Below are positions 1-9,978 of a DNA stretch of 64,000 nucleotides, in pieces. This stretch comes from an uncultured Ruegeria sp. (GTDB lineage: Bacteria; Pseudomonadota; Alphaproteobacteria; Rhodobacterales; Rhodobacteraceae), in contig NZ_CANNGO010000007.1 of the NCBI RefSeq assembly GCF_947504215.1, forward strand, positions 124,001 to 188,000, read 5' to 3'. Both the position numbers and the translations under genes were made by a program. Each line of letters starts with the position of its first letter. Positions within the stretch are counted from its first letter, which is position 1. The notes below the pieces were generated by a model. That model worked only from the letters and a program-made list of their open reading frames with translations, did no database searches and was not told where the DNA came from.

Positions 1-227
1 CCGATCAGTTCGGCTGTCCGCTGCAATATCTGGCTGCGTTCGAACCGGGTCAGACCAGACGTGTAGTTGGCAGCAATTTCAAACGCCTGTCGTGCATGTT
101 CAGCCTTGCCCGCGGGAACTGTGCCAATCACTTCGTTAGTATAGGGATAGTGAACAGGAATGGTGTCTTCGGTGAAAACAACCTTTCCGCCAATGCGCAT
201 ACCTTCGTTACGAATTTCGGCCGTCAT
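1..227 (-). CDS. phnY: Aldehyde dehydrogenase, phosphonoacetaldehyde dehydrogenase-like (N-terminus only)
   Basis: Only the first 75 or so residues are in the window; the gene continues past the left edge. The N-terminus contains MRIGGK, then HYPYTNEVIGTVPAG and LTRFERSQIL. That is the opening of NAD-dependent aldehyde dehydrogenases of the phosphonoacetaldehyde (PhnY) type, which oxidise phosphonoacetaldehyde to phosphonoacetate in 2-aminoethylphosphonate breakdown. The catalytic Cys and Glu lie outside, so substrate is inferred from the N-terminus alone. ATG at 227 is chosen because it gives the usual short lead; the frame stays open upstream to the TetR gene, so a longer N-terminus cannot be excluded. 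It follows the TetR gene in the same direction. Confidence 0.7.
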   Translation of the reverse strand, partial: MTAEIRNEGMRIGGKVVFTEDTIPVHYPYTNEVIGTVPAGKAEHARQAFEIAANYTSGLTRFERSQILQRTAELI

Positions 228-374
228 TGCGCGTATGTCCTCATCTGTAAGACCAACGGCTGTTCGAGATCGAAAGCGTTTATCGGCTCTGTGTGCCGGG
301 ACAAAAATGATCAGATGGCCGTGCTTTTCAACAAGAAAATTGCTACCCGAGCCAATGCGCGCTACCCACTATAG

Positions 375-992
375 TCAAACCCCGTAGCGCGCCATGAACA
401 TGTCGACCGCCTGCAACGCGACCTCACCTATCTCAGCTTCGGTAAAGCTGTTCTGGATTCCAAAGGCTGCGCGTGTCCAAATCCGCACTTTGCAAAGCTC
501 CGAGAATTGTTCCGCCGCAATATGAACATCCTCGACCGCCAATTCGCCCTTGGCCACGGCCTTTTCCAGATACTCTGCCATCTGGCGCTGGCCGTTCTGA
601 GGACCCGCCTCATAAAACGCTCGTCCCAATTCCGGGAATCTGTCGCGCTCGGCGACGCAGATACGAAACACCTGCTGGGCAAAATCGGACACAAGAAAAC
701 TGGTCAATTGCGTCGCAGCGATCGACAAAACCTCACGCGCGGGTTTGGTTTCGTCGATCATCGAGATGACCCGATCCGCCATGCGGCTGCATTCGGTTTG
801 CGCTACTTCCATGAACAACAAGCGTTTGTCGGGGAAATAACTGTAGAGCGTCGCTTTGGAGACTCCCGCCGCACGCGCGATGTCATCCACGCTTGCGCCT
901 TCAAACCCATCCGCCATGAAAACCTCTCGGGCCCCGCGCAGAACCTGGTCGAATTTTCGGCCGGTGCGCAGGATGGCGGCGGTCTGGGTCAT
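375..992 (-). CDS. TetR/AcrR-family transcriptional regulator
   Basis: 205 residues, normal for TetR repressors. The N-terminal helix-turn-helix is clear: VDDIARAAGVSKATLYSYF around residues 34-52, followed by PDKRLLFMEV. The C-terminal ligand domain does not point to a known inducer. It lies just upstream of the aldehyde dehydrogenase fragment on the same strand and divergent from the AEC carrier at 1194, so either neighbour could be its target. A dyad AACCGATCAGTT at 1029-1040, 37 bp before the start, resembles a TetR operator and suggests autoregulation. Confidence 0.85.
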   Translation of the reverse strand: MTQTAAILRTGRKFDQVLRGAREVFMADGFEGASVDDIARAAGVSKATLYSYFPDKRLLFMEVAQTECSRMADRVISMIDETKPAREVLSIAATQLTSFLVSDFAQQVFRICVAERDRFPELGRAFYEAGPQNGQRQMAEYLEKAVAKGELAVEDVHIAAEQFSELCKVRIWTRAAFGIQNSFTEAEIGEVALQAVDMFMARYGV

Positions 993-1028
993 GTCATCTC
1001 CTCAGATTTCGAATGGATTGAGTTTATA

Positions 1029-1040
1029 AACCGATCAGTT
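1029..1040. promoter_or_regulatory. Possible TetR operator
   Basis: AACCGATCAGTT is an imperfect dyad (AAC-N-GATC-N-GTT) in the 201 bp divergent region between the TetR gene and the AEC carrier. TetR-type repressors often bind such GATC-centred repeats, but the match is short and only one copy is seen. Confidence 0.3.
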
Positions 1041-1193
1041 CAGACACAAGGATTCTCGGCGAAATTCGGGCGGCTCACGCAGAGTTCATTATTTTGGTGG
1101 CCCAATTGCACCTTTGCACTAAGCCCACCAAATATATGGCACATCCGATCCGCGGCGGTTGCGCCAAGCACAATCCGTGTTAGGACGTTTCGC

Positions 1194-2123
1194 ATGGTCG
1201 ATATCTTTTTACGCACACTTCCTTTCTTTGCGATCATCGGCCTGGGATATTGGGCCGGGCGAACCCGGTTTTTTACCGCAGAAGCCACAGCATATCTCAC
1301 AAAATTCGTTTTCTATTTTGCTCTCTCGGCGATGCTGTTTCGCTTTGCTTCCACGCTACCATTTGCCGAGATATTCAATGGCCGATTGATGCTGGGGTAC
1401 CTGATCGGGACCGCTGCGGTTTACACCTTGGCAACCTTCGTGGCCTGGATGCGGGGTCTCGACATACCCACCGCTGCGGTCGAGGCGCAATGTGCGGCGA
1501 TTGGAAATGTCGGCTTTCTAGGCCTGCCCATGCTGGCGCTGCTGTTTACCGAGGCTGCGATAGGGCCCGTCATGCTGGTGTTAACAGTGGATCTGGTGGT
1601 CTTTTCGTCGCTTATCGTCATCCTTATCAATGGAGGCCAGGATGGAAAGCTGACACCTGCCACGTTTCGACTGATCGGGTTGGGCCTGCTAAAAAACCCG
1701 ATGATAGTATCTATTTCCGCAGGCCTCATCTGGTCTGCATTTCAGGTGCCCGTCCCGACACCTCTGAATAACTTCCTGACTATCCTTGGTGGCGCTGCGA
1801 CGCCCGGCGCATTGTTCGCGATCGGTGCCTCGCTTGCCGGAAAGTCAGCGGAACGGGTCCAAGTCGCTGCCTGGCTTAGCTTTTGCAAACTGGTCATCCA
1901 TCCGGCCTGCGTTGCTGTTGTTTTGATCTGGTTGATCCCTATCGATCCCTTCCCGGCAGCGGTTGCCATCGCAGCGGCTGCGTTGCCTGTTGCAGGCAAT
2001 GTATACATGCTGGCGGCGCATTACGGGATCGCACCACACCGTGCATCGGCAGCGATATTGTTGTCGACCATCGCCAGTATTTTGACAATTCCGCTGGTTA
2101 TCGCTTGGGTTGGAACACCCTGA
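1194..2123 (+). CDS. AEC-family transporter (auxin efflux carrier fold)
   Basis: 309 residues from ATG 1194 (MVDIFLRTLPFFAIIGLGYW), the normal length and opening of bacterial AEC permeases. About ten hydrophobic segments are visible, with the mid-protein stretch rich in Gly and Asn (AAIGNVGFLGLPMLALLF) and a second repeat ending in GNVYMLAAHYG; both Asn/Gly motifs are typical of the family. AEC proteins export or take up small carboxylates, but substrate cannot be read from sequence. The reading frame is open far upstream inside the antisense TetR gene; that extension has no family similarity and is not used. Divergent from the TetR gene. Confidence 0.85.
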   Translation: MVDIFLRTLPFFAIIGLGYWAGRTRFFTAEATAYLTKFVFYFALSAMLFRFASTLPFAEIFNGRLMLGYLIGTAAVYTLATFVAWMRGLDIPTAAVEAQCAAIGNVGFLGLPMLALLFTEAAIGPVMLVLTVDLVVFSSLIVILINGGQDGKLTPATFRLIGLGLLKNPMIVSISAGLIWSAFQVPVPTPLNNFLTILGGAATPGALFAIGASLAGKSAERVQVAAWLSFCKLVIHPACVAVVLIWLIPIDPFPAAVAIAAAALPVAGNVYMLAAHYGIAPHRASAAILLSTIASILTIPLVIAWVGTP

Positions 2124-2227
2124 TCGGCACCATTGCGAAAAAAGCCCGCCGCCCAAGACGCGCGGACTTTACGCGAGGACGTTGGATCGTTAGCCATATC
2201 GCGACACTAATGTAAGGACGATGCCTG

Positions 2228-3061
2228 ATGGAAACCCTATCGGAAAATGCCTGTTTCGGTGGCGTGCAAGGCGTATACCGCCATGCCTCAGCTGCCTGCC
2301 AGTGCGACATGACCTTTGGTCTGTTTCTGCCAGTCGAGGCCAAGGATGGGCCGGTTCCAATCCTTTGGTATCTGTCGGGCCTAACTTGCACCCATGAAAA
2401 CGCCATGACCAAAGCTGGGGCGCAGGCCTGGGCGGCCGAGCAAGGTATCGCCGTTGTCTTTCCAGACACATCGCCGCGCGGCGACGGTGTTGCTGATCAC
2501 GACGATTATGACCTGGGTCAGGGTGCCGGATTCTATGTCAACGCAACTCAGAGACCCTGGGCCCCACATTTCAACATGTGGGATTATGTTGCCGAAGAAC
2601 TGCCCGCATTACTGGTCGAAAACTTTGCGATAGACAGCGATCGTCAGGCAATCACCGGGCATTCCATGGGCGGGCACGGAGCGCTGACGCTGGCCATGAA
2701 CCTGCCAGGACGGTTCCGCTCGGTCTCGGCCTTTGCGCCGATTTCCAACCCCACCGGCGCTGATTGGGGGCGCAAGCAGCTAAGCGCCTACCTGGGTGGG
2801 GATGAAGCACTTTGGGCCAAACACGACGCGTCGGTGATGATGAAACAGACCGGTTTTGACGGCCCGGTCCTGATCGACACAGGGGCCAATGACCAGTTTA
2901 TCGATCTGTTGCGTCCCGAAGCGCTCGCCAACGCCATTGCCGAACGTCGCCAGCAAGCGATCTATCGTCTGCAACCCGGCTACGATCACTCGTATTTCTT
3001 TGTGTCCACGTTCATGGAAGACCACGTCACCTTCCATGCCGAGGCGCTATACGGAGACTAA
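2228..3061 (+). CDS. fghA: S-formylglutathione hydrolase
   Basis: 277 residues, full length for the esterase D / FghA family. It hydrolyses S-formylglutathione to formate and glutathione, the second step of glutathione-dependent formaldehyde oxidation. The alpha/beta-hydrolase triad is visible: Ser146 in GHSMGGHGAL, Asp222 in TGANDQFID and His254 in GYDHSYFF; the oxyanion region LSGLTC also matches. AAGGA lies about 8 bp before the ATG. The glutathione-dependent formaldehyde dehydrogenase is not in the window. Only 3 bp separate it from sthA, so the two are probably co-transcribed. Confidence 0.95.
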   Translation: METLSENACFGGVQGVYRHASAACQCDMTFGLFLPVEAKDGPVPILWYLSGLTCTHENAMTKAGAQAWAAEQGIAVVFPDTSPRGDGVADHDDYDLGQGAGFYVNATQRPWAPHFNMWDYVAEELPALLVENFAIDSDRQAITGHSMGGHGALTLAMNLPGRFRSVSAFAPISNPTGADWGRKQLSAYLGGDEALWAKHDASVMMKQTGFDGPVLIDTGANDQFIDLLRPEALANAIAERRQQAIYRLQPGYDHSYFFVSTFMEDHVTFHAEALYGD

Positions 3062-3064
3062 GGG

Positions 3065-4522
3065 ATGAGCGAGTATGACTATGACCTGATCATCATCGGC
3101 TCCGGCCCTTCGGGGCGAGCCGCGGCAATTCAGGCCGGCAAGCTGCAACGGCGTGTTCTGGTCATTGATCGTCAGGATCGGTTGGGGGGCGTTTCCGTCC
3201 ACACGGGCACGATCCCGTCCAAAACACTTCGCGAAACTGTCCTGAACCTGTCGGGTTGGCGCGAGCGCAGTTTTTATGGCCGTTCTTACCGGGTCAAAGA
3301 TCAAATCCGCGCCGAAGATCTGAAGGCCAGGCTGCATATGACACTCGACCACGAGGTCGACGTGTTAGAACATCAATTCAATCGAAACCATGTCGAAACA
3401 CTGAATGGCTTTGCTAAATTCATTGGACCGCACGAGGTCGAGGTGGCAACAGACGCCGGTGAATCAACGCGCCTGACAGCGGCCAAGTTTCTGATCGCGA
3501 CCGGTACAAAGACCTATCGGCCGGATTACGTGCCCTTCAACGGCAAGACTATCGTCGACGGCGACACTTTTCTGGAAATGGCTGAAATCCCCCGCTCTCT
3601 CGTGGTGATCGGAGCCGGGGTGATCGGCGTTGAATATGCTACCATGTTCTCTGCCTTAGATGTGCGGGTAACGTTGATCGAACCACGTGATACCTTCCTC
3701 GATTTTATCGATAGCCGGTTGATCCATGATTTCACCCACCAAATCCGCGAAAACGGCGTAGATCTGCGATTGGGATCGGCCGTCGAAAAGATTGAAGACG
3801 CTGGCAGCCATGTTGAAGTCACATTGGACAATGGGCGGCACGTTCGGGGCGAAATGCTGCTGTTTGCAGCCGGGCGCATGGGGGCTACGTCAGCTCTCAA
3901 TCTGGATTCCGTTGGGCTGGAAACCGATCACCGCAACCGCATCAGTGTGGACCGCAAAACCTATCAGACAACGGTGCCGCATATCTATGCAACCGGTGAT
4001 GTGATCGGGCACCCGTCGCTTGCGTCAACATCATTGCAGCAAGGTCGTGTGGCGGCTTGCCATGCGCTGGACACCCCGACATTGCCGGAAAGCCCATGGT
4101 ACCCCTATGGGATTTATTCGGTGCCTGAAATTTCCACCTGCGGTATGTCCGAAGAAGAACTGCAGGAACGTGGCATCCCCTACGAAGTCGGCGTGGCACG
4201 ATTTCGCGAAACCTCGCGCGGGCATATCATGGGGTTGGAACATGGCATGTTGAAAATGCTGTTCTCATTGAAAACCCGACGGGTTCTGGGTGTGCAGATC
4301 GTGGGTGAGGGCGCGACCGAGCTGATCCATATTGCGCAGGCGGTGTTGAACCTGAAAGGCACTGTGGATTACTTCGTGCAGAACACGTTCAACTATCCGA
4401 CCCTCGCAGAAGCCTATAAGATCGCCGGCCTAGACGCGTTCAATCGCATGCCGATCCCCGAAGAATTCAAGGTGCGCAAGAAAGCCGAAGAACCCGCCAA
4501 GAAAGAGGCCAAGAAAGCGTGA
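3065..4522 (+). CDS. sthA: Soluble pyridine nucleotide transhydrogenase
   Basis: 485 residues. Flavoprotein of the disulfide-reductase fold with FAD-binding [10 protein letters not shown] near the N-terminus, a second Rossmann motif [10 protein letters not shown] near residue 183 and the FAD motif YATGDVIG near 313. The redox-active cysteine pair of lipoamide dehydrogenases is absent: the region reads [12 protein letters not shown], as in SthA. SthA moves hydride between NADPH and NAD+ in the cytoplasm. The C-terminus carries a Lys/Ala/Glu-rich tail ([14 protein letters not shown]) not needed for the fold. It follows fghA closely, and its stop overlaps the GTG start of the next gene. Confidence 0.93.
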   Translation: MSEYDYDLIIIGSGPSGRAAAIQAGKLQRRVLVIDRQDRLGGVSVHTGTIPSKTLRETVLNLSGWRERSFYGRSYRVKDQIRAEDLKARLHMTLDHEVDVLEHQFNRNHVETLNGFAKFIGPHEVEVATDAGESTRLTAAKFLIATGTKTYRPDYVPFNGKTIVDGDTFLEMAEIPRSLVVIGAGVIGVEYATMFSALDVRVTLIEPRDTFLDFIDSRLIHDFTHQIRENGVDLRLGSAVEKIEDAGSHVEVTLDNGRHVRGEMLLFAAGRMGATSALNLDSVGLETDHRNRISVDRKTYQTTVPHIYATGDVIGHPSLASTSLQQGRVAACHALDTPTLPESPWYPYGIYSVPEISTCGMSEEELQERGIPYEVGVARFRETSRGHIMGLEHGMLKMLFSLKTRRVLGVQIVGEGATELIHIAQAVLNLKGTVDYFVQNTFNYPTLAEAYKIAGLDAFNRMPIPEEFKVRKKAEEPAKKEAKKA

Positions 4523-4974
4523 CCACGCTCTACATCGACGGAGATGCCTGTCCCGTAAAGGCCGAGGCCGAGCGGGTGGCCACAAGGCACAAAGTGCCAA
4601 TTGCGCTGGTCTCAAACGGTGGGCTGCGTCCTTCGGCCAATCCGTTGGTACGAGTCGTAATTGTCGCGGAAGGCGCAGATGAGGCAGATAAATGGATCGC
4701 GGACCGCTGCGGCACAGGTGATGTAGTGGTCACATCAGACATCCCTCTGGCAGCAAAATGTGTTGAATCCGGCGCGCGTGTCCTGCGCCCGAATGGTGAG
4801 GCGTTCACACAGGCGAATATTGGCCAGCAGCTGGCGATGCGGGATCTTATGGCCGACCTGCGCGCAGCCAATCCGCTGGGTGCTGGCGGCGGCGGAAAAC
4901 CCTTTGGCAAGGTTGACCGGTCCCGCTTTCTAGACGCATTGGAAAGGGAATTGCGAGCCTCGCAGCACCAGTAG
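4519..4974 (+). CDS. UPF0178 / DUF188 family protein (YaiI/YqxD)
   Basis: 151 residues beginning [21 protein letters not shown], the diagnostic start of the DUF188 family. The acidic IDGDACPVK segment and the later [12 protein letters not shown] with RPNGEAFT resemble PIN-like nuclease folds, and a metal-dependent nuclease activity has been suggested for the family without a settled function. The GTG start (4519) overlaps the sthA stop by 4 bp, indicating translational coupling. A Gly-rich [15 protein letters not shown] near the C-terminus is a family hallmark. Confidence 0.9.
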   Translation: MTTLYIDGDACPVKAEAERVATRHKVPIALVSNGGLRPSANPLVRVVIVAEGADEADKWIADRCGTGDVVVTSDIPLAAKCVESGARVLRPNGEAFTQANIGQQLAMRDLMADLRAANPLGAGGGGKPFGKVDRSRFLDALERELRASQHQ

Positions 4975-5091
4975 CGACCCTGCAAAATCGCCAAATACCG
5001 GAATTGCTGGCGGCTTTCGCTTGCGTCTGATCGCAGCAACCTCAACACTCGCCCAGGACAACACAGCGGGTTTGAGCACGGAGCGTAGACT

Positions 5092-6186
5092 ATGAAGGTG
5101 AAAAACGATCACTATCGGTCGATCTGGTGGGACAAAACGGCTGGTGAGGTTCGGATTATCGACCAGCGATGGCTACCGCATCAGTTTCGAATTGTGACCC
5201 TGAAATCCCTCGACGAATTCGCGACGGCAATCCGCGACATGTGGGTCAGGGGCGCGCCGTTGATCGGTGCGACCGCTGCCTTCGGAATCGCCGAACAAAT
5301 GTCGCGAGACAGCTCGGACGCCGCGTTTGACGCCGCTTACGACGTCCTGCACGCCACGCGACCCACAGCCATCAACCTCCGATGGGCGCTGGACAGGTGC
5401 CGCGCGGCACTGATGCCTCTGGCCATCAGTGACCGTGCCGATCAGGCCTGGACCCTGGCGCAGCACATCGCTGATGAAGATGTCGAGATCAATGCATCGA
5501 TTGGCCGGCACGGTTTAGAGCTGATCAAGGAGATTGCAGCGCGCAAACCCAAGGGCGAACCAGTCCGCCTGCTGACCCACTGCAACGCGGGCTGGCTCGC
5601 AACGGTGGACTGGGGTACAGCAACCAGCCCTATGTATCACGCGCATGAGGCAGGTATTCCAGTCCACATCTGGGTCGATGAAACTCGGCCCCGCAATCAG
5701 GGGGCGCTGACCTCATGGGAACTGGGCGAGCACGGCATTCCGCATCGATATATCGTGGACAATGCGGGAGGGCATCTGATGCAGCACGGGCAAGTCGATG
5801 CGGTAATCACCGGCACCGACAGAACCACAGCGCAAGGGGATGTGTGCAACAAAATCGGCACATATCTGAAAGCACTTGCGGCCCACGACAACGGGGTACC
5901 GTTTTACGTCGCCCTACCATCGCCAACAATCGACTGGACCGTACGGGACGGCGTGGCCGAAATCCCGATCGAGGAACGCGATCAGCGCGAGGTGACTCAT
6001 GTGATGGGCGTTGACGATCAGGGAACTGTCGAAGATGTGCGCGTTGCGCCAGACAGGACCGAGGGCGGCAATCCTGCCTTTGATGTCACCCCGAACCGGC
6101 TTGTTACGGGCCTAATTACCGAACGCGGCGTGTGCGACGCCTCGGCAGAGGGACTGTCCGCGCTGTTTCCCGACCGGGCGGGTTAA
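5092..6186 (+). CDS. mtnA: S-methyl-5-thioribose-1-phosphate isomerase
   Basis: 364 residues. MtnA isomerises methylthioribose-1-phosphate to methylthioribulose-1-phosphate in recycling of the methylthioadenosine by-product. Active-site Cys164 ([11 protein letters not shown]) and Asp243 ([11 protein letters not shown]) are present, as are [15 protein letters not shown] and the [15 protein letters not shown] loop. GGAG lies about 8 bp before the ATG. No other salvage genes are adjacent, so it may also serve the 5-deoxyribose or isoprenoid shunts described in purple and marine alphaproteobacteria; that is inference. Convergent with the MFS gene, 14 bp apart. Confidence 0.93.
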   Translation: MKVKNDHYRSIWWDKTAGEVRIIDQRWLPHQFRIVTLKSLDEFATAIRDMWVRGAPLIGATAAFGIAEQMSRDSSDAAFDAAYDVLHATRPTAINLRWALDRCRAALMPLAISDRADQAWTLAQHIADEDVEINASIGRHGLELIKEIAARKPKGEPVRLLTHCNAGWLATVDWGTATSPMYHAHEAGIPVHIWVDETRPRNQGALTSWELGEHGIPHRYIVDNAGGHLMQHGQVDAVITGTDRTTAQGDVCNKIGTYLKALAAHDNGVPFYVALPSPTIDWTVRDGVAEIPIEERDQREVTHVMGVDDQGTVEDVRVAPDRTEGGNPAFDVTPNRLVTGLITERGVCDASAEGLSALFPDRAG

Positions 6187-6200
6187 CCAACGCTGACGGT

Positions 6201-7439
6201 TTAGGCCGGCACCGTTGCGCCGCGGTTCTCGCGGATTGGCAGGTGAACGATCGCACTGAACGCACCGATGGCTACACCGATCCACCAAACCGTGGTGTAG
6301 TCGCCATATTGGTCATACATGCGGCCACCCAACCAGACGCCCAAAAAACTGCCAACCTGATGGCTGAAGAAGATAATGCCGTAAAGTGTTCCCATGTAAC
6401 GCAGACCGTAGAGATGCGCGACCAGGCCAGATGTCAGAGGAACGGTTGCCAACCAGAGCGACCCCATGACCAGCGAGAAAGCAATCACCGAAAGTGGTGT
6501 AATCGGAAACACGATGAACAACGCCGCCGCAATTGTGCGCCCGGTGTAGACGGCCGCCAGCAGGTACTTCTTTGGGAAATGATTTCCTGCCCAACCTGCC
6601 AGTAAAGTGCCGCCAATATTGGCCAATCCAATCAATGAGATCGAGACGGCACCCAACGCGGATGTCGAGGTGATACCGATCGAATGCAGAACGCCCCCCG
6701 GTTGGATCGGACCACACATCTCGGTCACGAAGGCAGGAAAATGCGCGGTGATAAAGCCTAGCTGATACCCGCAACTGAAAAACCCCACGAAGATCAACGC
6801 ATAGGACGGGTCACGAATTGCTTTGCCCAAAATCTGGGCCATGCTTTCTTCCAGCTCGGCCTTGCTGACAGGCTGCGGTGCACGCATGAACGGCAGTGTC
6901 AGGACGAGTGCCAAAACCGCAATTGCAAAGACAATGAAGACTTGTTGCCAAGGCAGGAATGTCAGCAACCATTCCGCAATCGGAGCACCGAGAACCTGAC
7001 CAAAGCTGCCGGCTGCGGTGACAATGGCAAGCGACATGGACCGGTTTTCGTCAGACGATGCCCGGCCCACCACGGCCAGAACCACGCCAAACCCGGTCCC
7101 GGCGATACCAAATCCGACAAGCCAGGCGTACATCTGGTGTTCAAACGGCGTAACGGACCACGCCGAAAGCACCATCCCTGCGGCATAGACCAACGCGCCC
7201 AGAACGATCGAGCGGCGATCGCCCACCTTTTCAGCGATTGCCGCAAAGATCGGCTGTCCAATCCCCCAAGCCAGGTTCTGAATCGCGATGGCCATCGAGA
7301 AATCGGTACGCAGCCAGCCGAATTCCTCCGCTATCGGGATCTGGAACACGCCGAATGAGCCACGCACAGCAAAGTTCACCGTGATGATGATGCAGGCGAC
7401 AATCAGGATTGGATTCATCAGGCGAACGGATTGCGGCAT
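6201..7439 (-). CDS. MFS transporter
   Basis: 412 residues with about twelve hydrophobic helices. The N-terminal half shows FGVFQIPIAEEFGWLRTDFS and the loop EKVGDRRSIVLG, which corresponds to the MFS motif-A region between helices 2 and 3. It resembles the oxalate/formate antiporter-like (OFA) and monocarboxylate-type MFS groups; the substrate is not predictable. ATG 7439 has GAGG six bases upstream. The C-terminus is hydrophilic (IRENRGATVPA). Divergent from zapE; no linked enzyme genes suggest a role. Confidence 0.85.
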   Translation of the reverse strand: MPQSVRLMNPILIVACIIITVNFAVRGSFGVFQIPIAEEFGWLRTDFSMAIAIQNLAWGIGQPIFAAIAEKVGDRRSIVLGALVYAAGMVLSAWSVTPFEHQMYAWLVGFGIAGTGFGVVLAVVGRASSDENRSMSLAIVTAAGSFGQVLGAPIAEWLLTFLPWQQVFIVFAIAVLALVLTLPFMRAPQPVSKAELEESMAQILGKAIRDPSYALIFVGFFSCGYQLGFITAHFPAFVTEMCGPIQPGGVLHSIGITSTSALGAVSISLIGLANIGGTLLAGWAGNHFPKKYLLAAVYTGRTIAAALFIVFPITPLSVIAFSLVMGSLWLATVPLTSGLVAHLYGLRYMGTLYGIIFFSHQVGSFLGVWLGGRMYDQYGDYTTVWWIGVAIGAFSAIVHLPIRENRGATVPA

Positions 7440-7491
7440 TTGATCCTCGGGGCATTCGTATGACGGAAGTTACTGGTTTTGGTGAAGGCGT

Positions 7492-7507
7492 CAAATCAGC
7501 AGATTTG
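7492..7507. promoter_or_regulatory. Short inverted repeat between MFS gene and zapE
   Basis: CAAATC-AGCA-GATTTG is a perfect 6-bp dyad in the divergent region between the MFS gene and zapE. It could be an operator or chance; no protein is assigned. Confidence 0.2.
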
Positions 7508-7588
7508 CGGTCACGGATAAGCAAATTTGATGCCTTGGGAGATTTGGCTGCTTTTCAAGTGGCAAGTCCAACGCTAAGGCTCAGACCT

Positions 7589-8647
7589 ATGACGGATCTG
7601 ATTTCGCTTTATGAGGCCCGCATCGCCGACGGATCATTGACCCGAGATGATGCGCAGGAGGCCGTTCTGCCGCATTTCGAGCGCATTCGAAAAGCATTGG
7701 CCGAACCGGTCAAACGCAGTCTCTTTCGCAAGGCTCCGCCTGCACCCGAAGGATTGTATCTGTGGGGCGGTGTTGGGCGTGGAAAATCCATGTTGATGGA
7801 TATGTTCGTCGACAATTTGACAGACATTCCGGCAAGACGCGTTCATTTCCATGCGTTTATGCAGGAAATCCACGCCGGAATGCACAAGGCACGACAGGAC
7901 GGGGTCGAAGACGCTTTGGGACCCGTGGCGCAGGACGTCGTGAAATCCGTGCGTTTGCTGGCTTTTGATGAAATGCAAATCACCGATATCACCGATGCGA
8001 TGATTGTTGGGCGCTTGTTCGATATGTTGCACAAGGGCGGCGTGGTGATAGTCACAACGTCAAACCGCCATCCGGACGGCTTGTACAAGGACGGCCTGAA
8101 CCGACAACTGTTCCTGCCATTCATTGCTCATATCAAGGAACAACTTCAGGTTTGGGAACTGGTGTCACCCACCGATTATCGACAGAATCGGCTGGAAGGT
8201 GCGCCGGTCTATTTTACTCCGATCGGCCCAGAGGCGCGTCAGAGTATTCGTAGTGTGTGGACGGATCTTGCGGGTGGTCCAGCTGATCCGCTGGTGCTGC
8301 AGGTCAAGGGGCGTGCCGTTGAATTGCCCCAGTTCCGCAACGGAGTGGCACGCGCCTCGTTCTATGATCTGTGCGGACGTATGCTGGGGCCAGCCGATTA
8401 CCTCGCCATCGCTGAAGAGGTGAAGGTTCTGGTCCTCGAGGATATCCCACGACTATCCCGCAACAATTTTAACGAGGCCAAACGGTTCGTCACACTGATT
8501 GATGCGCTTTACGAAGGGAAAGTTCGCCTGATCTGTTCCGCCGCCGCCGAGCCAGAAATGCTCTATGTCGAAGGCGAAGGAACGTTTGAATTTGAAAGAA
8601 CCGCCTCGCGCTTGCGGGAAATGCAGGATCAGGGCTGGGGGAAATAG
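7589..8647 (+). CDS. zapE: Cell division protein ZapE (AFG1-like ATPase)
   Basis: 352 residues from ATG 7589 (MTDLISLYEARIADG), the usual ZapE opening. The frame is open upstream but lacks family similarity there. P-loop ATPase: Walker A GGVGRGKSMLMD, Walker B LLAFDEMQITD, and the arginine-containing TTSNRHPDGLYKDGLNR segment. The RLICSAAAEPEMLY strand and the ending FERTASRLREMQ are characteristic. ZapE associates with the Z-ring during constriction in proteobacteria; the eukaryotic homologue is mitochondrial AFG1/LACE1. Convergent with folC. Confidence 0.92.
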   Translation: MTDLISLYEARIADGSLTRDDAQEAVLPHFERIRKALAEPVKRSLFRKAPPAPEGLYLWGGVGRGKSMLMDMFVDNLTDIPARRVHFHAFMQEIHAGMHKARQDGVEDALGPVAQDVVKSVRLLAFDEMQITDITDAMIVGRLFDMLHKGGVVIVTTSNRHPDGLYKDGLNRQLFLPFIAHIKEQLQVWELVSPTDYRQNRLEGAPVYFTPIGPEARQSIRSVWTDLAGGPADPLVLQVKGRAVELPQFRNGVARASFYDLCGRMLGPADYLAIAEEVKVLVLEDIPRLSRNNFNEAKRFVTLIDALYEGKVRLICSAAAEPEMLYVEGEGTFEFERTASRLREMQDQGWGK

Positions 8648-8703
8648 GGACTCTGCCCTCGCCGCCATAGGTGGGCCCGCAGATATTTGTCGCAAGATGA
8701 AGT

Positions 8704-9978
8704 TTAGCCGTTTTCACGCAAGACATTGCCGGCAAGATAGAGCGACCCACAAATCAATACGCGCGCCTGCGAATCCAGCGCGACAATTGCTTTCAGCGCG
8801 TCAGCCACGCTGTCCGCAGTGGTCGCTGGAAGGTTGACCTTGGCGGCCGCCGCCGCCGTAGCATGGGCACTTAGGGTATTCGTCTCGCCCGGGATTGAAA
8901 CGGCGGTCAGGCTTTGGGCCTGTTCGGCCAACGGGGCAAGATAACCGGTCACATCCTTGGTGTTGAGCATCCCACAAATCATATGGGTTGGGCGTTCGGG
9001 CAGTTTGGCCAGCACATCCGCCACAGCGATGCCAGCGGCTGCGTTGTGACCACCATCCAGCCACAACTCAGCCTCTGGAGCCAATTCCACCAGCGGCCCG
9101 GCTTTTAGGCGCTGCATGCGGGCGGGCCATTCGGCCTTGGTTACAGCCGCTTCGTAAGCAGCATCGCCCATTTTCAGATGTCGCAATACAGCCAGCGCCG
9201 CACCTGCGTTTTGAATCTGATGGGCGCCCAATAAGTTGGGCAGAGGCACATCCCGCAAACCAGTCTCGTCCTGATAAACCAAACGCCCGTTTTCTTCGTG
9301 CACGAGCCAATGCTGATCATGAACGAACAGCTGAGCGCCAAGTCGGGCCGCCGTGTATTCAATCACTTCCAGCGCTTCGTCCTGTTGCGGGCCGACGATG
9401 CAAGGCACGCCCGGCTTGATGATGCCGGCCTTTTCTGCCGCGATTTTGCCCAAGGTATCACCAAGGAATTGCTCATGATCGATCGAAACCGGTGTGATGA
9501 CAGTCACAGCGGGCCGTTCGATGACATTGGTCGCGTCGAGACGACCACCAAGCCCGACTTCAAGCAGCGTGTAGTCCGCTTGTGATCGTGCAAAGGCCAG
9601 CAAAGCAGCACAGGTCGTGATCTCAAAATAGGTGATGTTTTCACCGCCATTGGCCGCATAGCATTCATCCAGAACCGCGGTCAGGTCGTCTTCGGAAATC
9701 AGATCTCCGGCCAAACGAATGCGCTCGTGAAAGCGGGCGAGATGTGGCGAGGTATAAGCATGGGCGCTCAGGCCAGCGCCTTCCAGACCAGCCCGGATCA
9801 TTGCCTGCGTCGAGCCTTTGCCATTGGTTCCCGCGATGTGGATCACTGGCGGCAGGTTGGTTTGCGGATTACCCAGCGCAGCCAGCAGGCGCCACACTCG
9901 ATCCAGAGTCAGGTCGATGATCTTTGGGTGCAGCGCCATCATCCGGTCAAGGATCAGGTCGGACTTGGGCGCCGTCAT
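8704..9978 (-). CDS. folC: Bifunctional folylpolyglutamate synthase / dihydrofolate synthase
   Basis: 424 residues, full length. Mur-ligase fold: the P-loop [14 protein letters not shown] near residue 50, the metal/omega-loop region [14 protein letters not shown], the ligase motif [15 protein letters not shown], then [25 protein letters not shown]-terminal domain carries [12 protein letters not shown] and ICGMLNTKD. The enzyme adds L-glutamate to dihydropteroate and to folates in the cytoplasm. Its ATG overlaps the accD stop (ATGA), the classical accD-folC pair, so translation is probably coupled. Confidence 0.95.
   Translation of the reverse strand: MTAPKSDLILDRMMALHPKIIDLTLDRVWRLLAALGNPQTNLPPVIHIAGTNGKGSTQAMIRAGLEGAGLSAHAYTSPHLARFHERIRLAGDLISEDDLTAVLDECYAANGGENITYFEITTCAALLAFARSQADYTLLEVGLGGRLDATNVIERPAVTVITPVSIDHEQFLGDTLGKIAAEKAGIIKPGVPCIVGPQQDEALEVIEYTAARLGAQLFVHDQHWLVHEENGRLVYQDETGLRDVPLPNLLGAHQIQNAGAALAVLRHLKMGDAAYEAAVTKAEWPARMQRLKAGPLVELAPEAELWLDGGHNAAAGIAVADVLAKLPERPTHMICGMLNTKDVTGYLAPLAEQAQSLTAVSIPGETNTLSAHATAAAAAKVNLPATTADSVADALKAIVALDSQARVLICGSLYLAGNVLRENG

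Noticed and set aside
1..1040. CCGATCAGTT at 1-10 and 1031-1040 as a direct repeat
   Set aside because: One copy is inside the aldehyde dehydrogenase coding sequence; a 10-bp match is expected by chance here and has no flanking extension.
507..1193. Plus-strand extension of the AEC carrier frame over the TetR gene
   Set aside because: No AEC similarity before MVDIFLRTL at 1194, and it is antisense to a clear TetR gene.
3065..4522. Dihydrolipoamide dehydrogenase
   Set aside because: The redox disulfide is missing and the [12 protein letters not shown] segment is that of soluble transhydrogenase.
7409..7588. Longer N-terminus of ZapE
   Set aside because: The 60 extra residues overlap the MFS start region and do not resemble ZapE; family opening is at 7589.
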